Below, in pieces: positions 1-5,042 of a DNA stretch of 5,760 nucleotides (the stretch's first letter is position 1; each line of letters opens with the position of its first letter). The DNA is from Gammaproteobacteria bacterium CG22_combo_CG10-13_8_21_14_all_40_8 (GTDB lineage Bacteria > Pseudomonadota > Gammaproteobacteria > Enterobacterales > GCA-002770795): positions 1-5,760 of the forward strand of contig PCTP01000111.1 of assembly GCA_002770795.1 (NCBI GenBank), written 5' to 3'. The notes below the pieces were generated by a model that was given only the letters and a program-made list of their open reading frames with translations, was not told the DNA's origin and made no database searches. Position numbers and translations under genes: made by a program.

Positions 1-180
1 CGGCCAAGCCCGTTTGGCCAGATTTCCCGATGAATTTCGTTAAATACGACTGCATGGATGCAGGAGGTAGAGCAACGCAGGAGCCGTTGCCGAGAGGGAG
101 TATTCGCCTCAATCCATCGAAAAATCTGACTCAAACAAGCTTGCCCTCGCTAGGATCGCTATTCTCGGACAGGCTCCTAG
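1..180. repeat. Structured intergenic repeat element (REP/MITE-like), left edge possibly cut
   Basis: This stretch is visibly richer in GC than the AT-rich sequence after it and is packed with short inverted repeats. GGCCAA at 2-7 pairs with TTGGCC at 14-19. TGCAT/ATGCA lies at 51-62. GCAACG at 72-77 pairs with CGTTGC at 85-90. CAAGCTTG is a palindrome at 136-143. CTAGGA at 150-155 pairs with TCCTAG at 175-180. The order of blocks resembles a dispersed intergenic element I recall from marine gammaproteobacterial genomes, which is often mis-called as a short hypothetical protein. That recognition is from memory and was not searched. An open 60-codon frame crosses it (30-212), but it has no ribosome-binding site and no protein-like composition. 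The composition break near 180 marks a likely right end; the left end may lie outside the window. Confidence 0.5.
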
Positions 181-331
181 TATTAAATATATTTAACTTT
201 GAAATCAATTAGTTAATTGAAATAAAAATTTTTTGTCAAAATAATTTGAATATTAGTATGCGGTTTCTAATTTAAAACCGTAATCTAACACTGTGTTCAG
301 ATAATTACCTTTATTTATTAGGAGAGACAAC
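181..331 (+). promoter_or_regulatory. AT-rich leader of the phasin gene with inverted repeats and a weak promoter candidate
   Basis: This stretch carries no gene. TCAATTA-GT-TAATTGA at 205-220 is a perfect 7-bp inverted repeat that could be a regulator site. TTGTCA at 233-238 resembles a -35 box. The nearest -10-like hexamer is TAGTAT at 254-259, but the 15-base spacing is short and the match only partial, so the promoter call is weak. CGGTTT at 261-266 pairs with AAACCG at 275-280 and would form a small hairpin in the 5' untranslated RNA if transcription starts upstream of it. AGGAG at 320-324 is a good ribosome-binding site 7 bases before the ATG at 332. Confidence 0.35.
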
Positions 332-718
332 ATGTCAAAACTCGATACAATCAAAAGCAAAGTGGCAGAAGCCGAAGAATTTTCACGTCGTATATGGTTA
401 GCTGGTCTAGGGGCTTACGGTAAAGGGTTTGATGAGGCTCAAGGTCGTTATGAAAAGCTAAATGCTGAAACCTCTAAGTTATTTGAAGACTTAGTTAACC
501 AAGGCGAAAAAATCGAAGCTGAAGCGAAAGTCAAATTTAAAGAAAAATCTAATGAAGTGAAAGAAAAGTTCATGGAAAAAGCCAATGTGTCTGAAAGAGT
601 TACTGAGATTAGAAAAAAATTAGGTCTTGAAGCAGTACCAGCTGATGACAGAATTGATGAATTGTCTGCAAAGATTGATGCATTAACTGACATCGTTGTT
701 AAATTAGCAGAAAAGTAA
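332..718 (+). CDS. Phasin family protein (PHA granule-associated), first copy
   Basis: This is a 128-residue phasin of the PhaF/PhaI type, a small amphipathic helical protein that coats polyhydroxyalkanoate granules in the cytoplasm. The family signature is near the N terminus: IWLAGLGAYGKG at residues 21-32, followed by LFEDLVNQGEKIE at 50-62. Residues 58-97 are extremely rich in Lys and Glu and should be one long helix. Residues 107-125 (DELSAKIDALTDIVVKL region) have heptad-like spacing suited to a coiled coil, as in phasin oligomerisation segments. There is no signal peptide or membrane segment. The ATG is preceded by AGGAG at 320-324. A second, related phasin follows 60 bases downstream, suggesting tandem duplication. 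PHA synthase and precursor genes are not in the window, so the granule role comes from the family. A general stress or membrane-associated role is possible if the host makes no PHA. Confidence 0.88.
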   Translation: MSKLDTIKSKVAEAEEFSRRIWLAGLGAYGKGFDEAQGRYEKLNAETSKLFEDLVNQGEKIEAEAKVKFKEKSNEVKEKFMEKANVSERVTEIRKKLGLEAVPADDRIDELSAKIDALTDIVVKLAEK

Positions 719-733
719 GTTTATTAATTTATA

Positions 734-766
734 CCCCTAATTGTCAAAAGTTAGGGGGATATTTTT
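734..766 (+). terminator. Terminator-like hairpin between the two phasin genes
   Basis: CCCCTAA at 734-740 pairs with TTAGGGG at 751-757 across a 10-base loop. Further A-T pairs at 731-732/759-760 close the base around one mismatch. The stem is followed by a five-T run at 762-766. It looks like a modest intrinsic terminator just after the first phasin stop. Its T-run abuts GAGG at 767-770, the ribosome-binding site of the second phasin, so it may partly terminate transcription and lower expression of the second gene. Confidence 0.6.
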
Positions 767-778
767 GAGGATACTGAT

Positions 779-1225
779 ATGAAACCAGTTGAAAATCTTG
801 AAAAAATGGGACGTCAAGCTTGGTTAGCAGGCTTGGGTCTTTACGGTACAGGTTTGAAGTTTACTGTGGACATGCTTGACAAAGCCTATGTGGAAACGAA
901 TTCTACTGTGAATGGTTTGATATCGCGTGGCCAAGAAATACAGACTGAATTAGAGCGGAAGATATTTCATAATGAATTACTAGAGAAAAATGTCAATTCA
1001 TTGAAGGATAAATTGGGTCTAAATACAGTAGACGAAGATCCAAGGCTTGTTTCTTTAACTGAAAAAGTTGAAGCATTAGCATTAGCCGTAAGCAAATTAG
1101 TTGAAGCAAAACAATCCGCTCAACAAGCTGCACCAAAGGCTGAAGTAAAGACCGCTACAAAAGCTAAAAAATCACCTGCTAATCCTAAGAACAGCGTAGA
1201 AAAATCTACAGAACAGCCAGATTAA
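779..1225 (+). CDS. Phasin family protein with Lys/Ala-rich C-terminal tail, second copy
   Basis: This 148-residue protein is a paralogue of the upstream phasin. It shares the N-terminal signature AWLAGLGLYGTG (residues 14-25) and NGLISRGQEIQ (45-55), and it has a leucine-rich amphipathic segment at 90-110 that should form a coiled coil. It lacks the Lys/Glu-rich middle helix of the first copy. Instead it ends in a low-complexity tail (111-148) rich in Ala, Lys and Pro, with eight lysines in 38 residues. That tail recalls, in shortened form, the histone-like AlaLysPro repeats of Pseudomonas PhaF, which bind DNA and help share granules between daughter cells. DNA binding here is inference only. 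The start is ATG with GAGG at 767-770, eight bases upstream. The gene probably shares the first phasin's promoter by read-through and ends at a strong terminator. Confidence 0.85.
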   Translation: MKPVENLEKMGRQAWLAGLGLYGTGLKFTVDMLDKAYVETNSTVNGLISRGQEIQTELERKIFHNELLEKNVNSLKDKLGLNTVDEDPRLVSLTEKVEALALAVSKLVEAKQSAQQAAPKAEVKTATKAKKSPANPKNSVEKSTEQPD

Positions 1226-1257
1226 ATCCAATTATTTGGTAGTTTTGCTAGCGCACC

Positions 1258-1288
1258 AAAGCCTTCGAAAGAAGGCTTTTTTTGTTTT
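1258..1288 (+). terminator. Strong intrinsic terminator of the phasin gene pair
   Basis: AAAGCCTTC at 1258-1266 and GAAGGCTTT at 1271-1279 form a perfect stem closed by a GAAA (GNRA) tetraloop at 1267-1270. A run of seven T residues at 1277-1283 and another four at 1285-1288 follow. This is a classic Rho-independent terminator 33 bases after the second phasin stop. It separates the phasin unit from the TPR operon. Confidence 0.93.
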
Positions 1289-1360
1289 AGGCTAACTATC
1301 TCTCCATTTATATGAAATAAACTGTAAAAATAGTGTAAAATATTGCCCGTCATCAGCATT

Positions 1361-1438
1361 GTATCTCATATTCAATAGACATGTTGATGCGCTATTCTTT
1401 AATCTAGGTTCAAGGGTCGGGTAATTTTTGTGAGATAC
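1361..1438 (+). promoter_or_regulatory. Leader of the TPR gene with a spaced inverted repeat covering the start region
   Basis: GTATCTCA at 1361-1368 is perfectly complementary to TGAGATAC at 1431-1438, separated by 62 bases. The right arm contains GTGAG (1430-1434), the only ribosome-binding-site-like sequence before the TTG start at 1443. In an mRNA starting upstream of 1361, the arms could pair and hide the initiation region. The promoter itself is unclear: TAAAAT at 1336-1341 could be a -10 box, but no convincing -35 box precedes it. Elsewhere in the 1289-1442 gap I see only short AT-rich direct repeats (TGTAAAA at 1323-1329 and 1334-1340). Confidence 0.3.
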
Positions 1439-1442
1439 TATT

Positions 1443-3413
1443 TTGTCTGAAACGCTTTATAACAGCATTTTAAATTATTTTTCTCAACAAAATTGGGAAC
1501 AGGTTGAACGCTGCTGTGAATCATTGTTGGATAATGAGCCGGGTCATGTTGGAGCGCTTCAGGTGAGGGGGATCTCAGCCTTTCAAAACAATAAACCAGT
1601 AGAGGCTATCAAATATCTTAAACTGGCTGTTCAATATTCAGATAATCATCCTTCCGTTCTATGTAACCTTGCAAGTATACAACAACAAATCCATAGAGAA
1701 GATGCTGCCATTGAAAACTATCAGAAGGCATTGATTAAAAATCCTCAGCTTTTAGCAGCACATAATAATTTAGGCATGATATACCTTGAAAAGGGGGCTG
1801 ATCATTTAGCAGAAAAATCTTTTCAAAGCGCATTAGAAATTGATGCTGATTTTACTGACTCCCTTAACAATCTAGGGCGATTCTACATCAGTAAAAAGGC
1901 GTGGGGACTGGCAGAACCTATTTTGGAAAAAATCATCAGGATCAACCCCGATGATATCGATGCTATTGCAAATTTGGGCTTGGTCAAACAAATGCTTGAA
2001 AACTATGTTGAAGCTATTGCTTTACACCAGAAAGTGTTAATTATTCAGCCTGCTCATCGGCCTGCCCTGAGCAATTTAGCTATAGCTTATTCTACCTCTA
2101 AAGCTTATTACAAAGCATTAGAGGTTTTTGAAAAAATTGACAAGCTATTTCCTTCTGAGTTAAATGATTATCAAATGGCTCAAACCTTATTAGCTGCTGG
2201 GTTTCTGAAACAAGCACAACAAAAGTTTAACCGCCTTTACCAGCAATCCAGCAAGGACGCTCGTTACTTTATCCCACTGTCAGCCTTGTTAAGAGAGCAT
2301 AAGGAGATAGATAAGGCATGGGACATTCTTAAAAAAGGGTTAGATGTTCAGCCTTGGTATACTGAAGATGCTGAACAAATGTCACAAGGTCATATTTTAA
2401 GCTTTTCAGGTTTGGGGCATTGCCGCTTTGATCTCAACACCACGAATACTATTTATCTGAATGGCGCACATTTTAATACCCAATGGTTGATTGATGCTAA
2501 AAAATATCAACGTACTCGATTTTATATTTTTGATAAAAATATTGAACATTTACAGCAACTTCCTGAGCATCAATTGTTGGTTAATACCATTTCAGATCCC
2601 GATCTAGAAAAAAGCTCGCTGTTATCTTTAAGTGTTTTTTTAGAGAAGCACCCCGAGCTTCAAGTGATTAATCATCCAGATCAGGTGTTAAAAACGACCA
2701 GAGAACAAAATTATCAACGTCTAAAAGATGTTGAAGGGCTTATTTTCCCACGGACCTATCGTTATTTAATATCTGAAGATGATTGTGAAAATATGCTCGC
2801 TAGAGTGAAACAAGATGGTTTTGAATACCCTTATTTGATACGCCAAACTGGCACTCAAACGGGTACCAGTTTTTCCAAAGTGGTTTCCGATCAACAAGCA
2901 TTAGAGTATTTTATTTCGGCACAAGGTAAAGAACTCTATGTTATTCAATTTATAGAAACTGAGTTCTCAGATCATATTTACCGTCGTTTTAGGTTTTATT
3001 TTATCGATGGTCAAATGTATCCAGAAAATTGCCATATTGGGGATGATTGGAATATCCACAGTGTGAGTAGAAGCGCATTAATGGAAAAAGACTCATCACT
3101 TCAACGCCTAGAGTTATTGTTTCTGAATGACCCTATACAGACTTTAGGTGAGCACAATTATCACTGCCTGCAACAATTAGCCGATATTATTGGATTGGAT
3201 TTTTTTGGGGTTGACTTTAGCCTGAATGAAAAGGGAGAGATAGTGATTTTTGAAGTGAACTGTTCAGTTGATCACACCCATAGTTTTTTGCATCAGTATA
3301 AGTATTTAGAGCCGGCGTTTTATGCAATTAATGATGCCTTCGATAAGATGCTGCAATCTAGACTGACTCAACAGAAATTATCATCTGAAATTGGAGATAC
3401 ACTAAAAATATGA
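1443..3413 (+). CDS. TPR-repeat protein with C-terminal ATP-grasp domain (putative ATP-dependent ligase)
   Basis: This is a 656-residue two-part protein. Residues 4 to about 305 form roughly nine tetratricopeptide repeats with about 34-residue spacing; clear ones start near 36, 70, 104, 138, 172 and 206 (for example AAHNNLGMIYLEKG at 105-118). Such arrays bind protein partners. Residues 308-400 are a linker or N-lobe. From about 405 the pattern is ATP-grasp: an NHP motif at 410-412, Arg420, YPYLIRQTGTQTGTSF at 462-477 (the nucleotide-binding loop, with Arg467 where many members have Lys), RRFRFYFIDGQMYPE at 514-528, and DFFGVDFSL with IFEVN at 586-606, giving Asp591, Glu604 and Asn606 as likely metal ligands. 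The family joins a carboxylate to an amine or thiol through an acyl-phosphate; the substrate is unknown. The start is TTG, because TGA lies in frame at 1431-1433 and no in-frame ATG occurs before residue 112. It is cytoplasmic, with no signal peptide. It leads a three-gene block and overlaps the next gene by ATGA. Confidence 0.82.
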   Translation: MSETLYNSILNYFSQQNWEQVERCCESLLDNEPGHVGALQVRGISAFQNNKPVEAIKYLKLAVQYSDNHPSVLCNLASIQQQIHREDAAIENYQKALIKNPQLLAAHNNLGMIYLEKGADHLAEKSFQSALEIDADFTDSLNNLGRFYISKKAWGLAEPILEKIIRINPDDIDAIANLGLVKQMLENYVEAIALHQKVLIIQPAHRPALSNLAIAYSTSKAYYKALEVFEKIDKLFPSELNDYQMAQTLLAAGFLKQAQQKFNRLYQQSSKDARYFIPLSALLREHKEIDKAWDILKKGLDVQPWYTEDAEQMSQGHILSFSGLGHCRFDLNTTNTIYLNGAHFNTQWLIDAKKYQRTRFYIFDKNIEHLQQLPEHQLLVNTISDPDLEKSSLLSLSVFLEKHPELQVINHPDQVLKTTREQNYQRLKDVEGLIFPRTYRYLISEDDCENMLARVKQDGFEYPYLIRQTGTQTGTSFSKVVSDQQALEYFISAQGKELYVIQFIETEFSDHIYRRFRFYFIDGQMYPENCHIGDDWNIHSVSRSALMEKDSSLQRLELLFLNDPIQTLGEHNYHCLQQLADIIGLDFFGVDFSLNEKGEIVIFEVNCSVDHTHSFLHQYKYLEPAFYAINDAFDKMLQSRLTQQKLSSEIGDTLKI

Positions 3414-3694
3414 ATAATCATGTCATTGAAACGATGTCCCCAGAAATTTACCAAAAGTTAAAAACTGCTGTTGAGTTGGGAAAATGGGAGAATGGTCAAA
3501 GATTAACACCACAACAGTTGGAATCAGCGCTTCAAGCTACATTGTTGTATGCGGCAATAAATGATTTAGGGAAAGATGAGCTTTTTACTATCAGTTCTGA
3601 CGGTGAGATTTTAACGGGTTCTGAAGCTAAAAAAAGTTATCGAGCTAGACGATTAAACGAATCTATTTCAATTGAAATACAAAAACACCAATAA
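3410..3694 (+). CDS. yeaC: DUF1315 (YeaC-like) family protein
   Basis: This 94-residue protein matches the DUF1315 family, whose E. coli member is YeaC. The conserved core MSPEIYQKLKTAVELGKW (residues 9-26) followed by a NGQRLTPQQ segment and a helical ALQATLLYAAI stretch is diagnostic, and an FTISSDGEI segment follows at 59-67. The function of the family is not established, and no catalytic motif, membrane segment or signal peptide is visible. Its start codon overlaps the stop of the TPR/ATP-grasp gene (ATGA at 3410-3413), so translation is probably coupled. GGAG at 3393-3396 lies somewhat far upstream. The ATG at 3434 (residue 9, directly at the conserved core) is an alternative start but has no ribosome-binding site. 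The tail beyond about residue 75 is basic and weakly conserved. The gene symbol rests on family resemblance. Confidence 0.82.
   Translation: MNNHVIETMSPEIYQKLKTAVELGKWENGQRLTPQQLESALQATLLYAAINDLGKDELFTISSDGEILTGSEAKKSYRARRLNESISIEIQKHQ
3664..3679. repeat. Perfect 16-bp palindrome upstream of the dehydrogenase gene
   Basis: TATTTCAATTGAAATA reads identically on both strands. It lies inside the last codons of the DUF1315 gene, 35 bases before the dehydrogenase ATG. It could be a dimeric regulator's operator for an internal promoter. It could also be chance in AT-rich coding sequence (it encodes a SISIEI stretch). Its right half, AATTGAAATA, recurs exactly at 215-224 in the phasin leader. Confidence 0.3.
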
Positions 3695-3714
3695 TTTTTA
3701 AAAAGGGCCTATTC

Positions 3715-4992
3715 ATGCTAACTAGTATTCTTCGAAAAGAGCATAAAAACAATTGGGAGCGTCGGGCTGCCTTAACGCCACAAGCGACCAAAAAACTCGC
3801 TCAACAAGGTTATGTGTTTGATGTAGAATCAAGTCCAGTCAGAATTTATACCGATGAACAATATCAATCACAAGGATGTCATTTAGTGAGTACTCCAGAA
3901 AATTATCAGTTTGTGTTAGGGATCAAAGAACCCCCTGTGGATTCAATTCAACCCAATCAGGTTCATTTGGCATTTTCCCATACGATGAAAGGACAGTCTT
4001 ATAATATGCCCTTATTGCAAAAGTTTATTGATCAAAAGGCAACGCTTATAGATTATGAACTGATTACCAATGATGAGGGTCTTCGGACGATAGCCTTTGG
4101 TCGATATGCTGGGATAGCTGGGGCAATAGATACTTTGCATTTTGCAGGAAAAAAATACCAGCTTCTAGAACAAACCAATCAACTGCATTTGGTCAGAAAA
4201 AGTTGGCAATATGGTGATGTAGAGACGGCTGAAAATGCCCTTCAAAATATCGATTTATCCAATGGCCAGCCTGTGAGGATACTGATTGTAGGTACAGGTA
4301 AAGTTGGGAAAGGTGCTGAGGAGGTTTGTCAATGGATTGGCTTAGAGAAGTTGCCCACTGAAAAAATGTTGCAAGGTGATATACCCGATAGCAGTTTTTA
4401 TGCAGTGGTTTCAAGCCGACATATACATCAGCATATTGAGAATAAGCCTTTTGATTATGCAGATTATTTAGAAAATGGTAAAAATGCCTACCAAAGCACT
4501 TTCCATGAATTACTAGGACGCTTTGATATTTTATTGCAAACCCCCTATTGGGATGCAAAATATCCCAAATTATTGCCATTAGCAGTAATGAGAGAAAATA
4601 TAGATAAGTTACCTTTGATTGTTGGAGATATTAGCTGTGACATTGATGGCAGTCTAGCCTGCACTAAGATCGCTACAGATATAGATAATCCTGTCATTAG
4701 TTATGATGCACTATCGGACAGTTATGTGGATGGGTTGAGTAAAGAGGGTGTGGCCGTTATGTCTATAGATAATCTACCTTGCGAATTATCCTTAGATGCG
4801 ACGAATCATTTTTCTGCAATTCTTCCTGAGTATGTGACTTCTATAATGGATATGGACTTGAGCAGCGATTGGGAAAATTTAAATTTACCCGAAATTTTAA
4901 AAAGAGCTGTTATTGTTTACAATGGGCAATTGACACCAAAATTTCAACACTTACAGAAACATTTACAGAAATATTTACAGAAACTTTTATAA
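3715..4992 (+). CDS. Saccharopine dehydrogenase-like oxidoreductase (lysine-ketoglutarate reductase type)
   Basis: This 425-residue protein resembles the lysine-ketoglutarate reductase half of the bifunctional AASS enzyme and fungal Lys1, in the alanine dehydrogenase/transhydrogenase N-terminal superfamily. Such enzymes interconvert saccharopine with lysine and 2-oxoglutarate using NAD(P)H in the cytoplasm. The N-terminal domain has KNNWERRAALTP (11-22), LGIKEPP (68-74) and FSHTMKGQSYNMPLL (87-101). Lys71 and His89 are probable counterparts of the catalytic Lys and His of yeast Lys1. AFGRYAGIAGAID follows at 127-139. The dinucleotide-binding loop is VGTGKVGKG at 192-200. Family blocks VGDISCDIDGS (303-313), DSYVDG (335-340) and DNLPCELS (352-359) follow. 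No glutamate-forming saccharopine dehydrogenase domain is attached. The C terminus ends in three LQK[HYL] units from a 12-base tandem repeat. AAGGG at 3703-3707 is the ribosome-binding site. The gene lies 20 bases after the DUF1315 gene and is probably co-transcribed. The direction and true substrate are inferred. Confidence 0.83.
   Translation: MLTSILRKEHKNNWERRAALTPQATKKLAQQGYVFDVESSPVRIYTDEQYQSQGCHLVSTPENYQFVLGIKEPPVDSIQPNQVHLAFSHTMKGQSYNMPLLQKFIDQKATLIDYELITNDEGLRTIAFGRYAGIAGAIDTLHFAGKKYQLLEQTNQLHLVRKSWQYGDVETAENALQNIDLSNGQPVRILIVGTGKVGKGAEEVCQWIGLEKLPTEKMLQGDIPDSSFYAVVSSRHIHQHIENKPFDYADYLENGKNAYQSTFHELLGRFDILLQTPYWDAKYPKLLPLAVMRENIDKLPLIVGDISCDIDGSLACTKIATDIDNPVISYDALSDSYVDGLSKEGVAVMSIDNLPCELSLDATNHFSAILPEYVTSIMDMDLSSDWENLNLPEILKRAVIVYNGQLTPKFQHLQKHLQKYLQKLL
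4951..4986 (+). repeat. Three tandem 12-bp repeats at the 3' end of the dehydrogenase gene
   Basis: TTACAGAAACAT (4951-4962), TTACAGAAATAT (4963-4974) and TTACAGAAACTT (4975-4986) are tandem in-frame copies encoding LQKH-LQKY-LQKL just before the stop. The near-identity at the DNA level suggests recent slippage. The repeat adds about 12 amphipathic residues to the C terminus. Confidence 0.85.
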
Positions 4993-5006
4993 AATATCTC
5001 TGCTAA

Positions 5007-5042
5007 GAATTGTCGCCAATTCTATAAAATTGGCGACAATTC
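5007..5042. terminator. Perfect 15-bp stem-loop at the convergent gene ends (probable bidirectional terminator)
   Basis: GAATTGTCGCCAATT at 5007-5021 is exactly complementary to AATTGGCGACAATTC at 5028-5042, with a six-base loop at 5022-5027. It begins 14 bases after the dehydrogenase stop. It also covers the last codons and the TAG stop (5022-5024, in the loop) of the opposing asparaginase gene. Neither strand has a clean T-run after the stem; the + strand continues with six C residues. It may therefore act through RNA stability or with Rho rather than as a classic intrinsic terminator. Its position between convergent genes supports a role at the 3' ends of both transcripts. Confidence 0.7.

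Noticed and set aside
30..212. A 60-codon open frame on the + strand that could be called a hypothetical protein.
   Set aside because: It lies in the hairpin-dense repeat element, has no ribosome-binding site, and its translation is low in protein-like features. Such frames are typical artefacts of intergenic repeats.
448..693. An 81-codon open frame on the - strand.
   Set aside because: It is antisense to the first phasin, whose family match is clear. The Ser/Phe-rich translation is what the complement of a Lys/Glu-rich gene gives.
1384..1405. TTGATG followed by TAATCT as a promoter for the TPR gene.
   Set aside because: The spacing between the two hexamers is only 10 bases, too short for a sigma-70 promoter.
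3410..3694. The small DUF1315 protein as a peptide precursor modified by the adjacent ATP-grasp enzyme, as in graspetide loci.
   Set aside because: It matches a widespread conserved family with an ordered N-terminal core rather than a leader plus repetitive acidic core. The family also occurs without such an enzyme, as in E. coli.
4193..4579. A 128-codon open frame on the - strand.
   Set aside because: It lies antisense within the saccharopine dehydrogenase gene and has no recognisable domain, ribosome-binding site or context.
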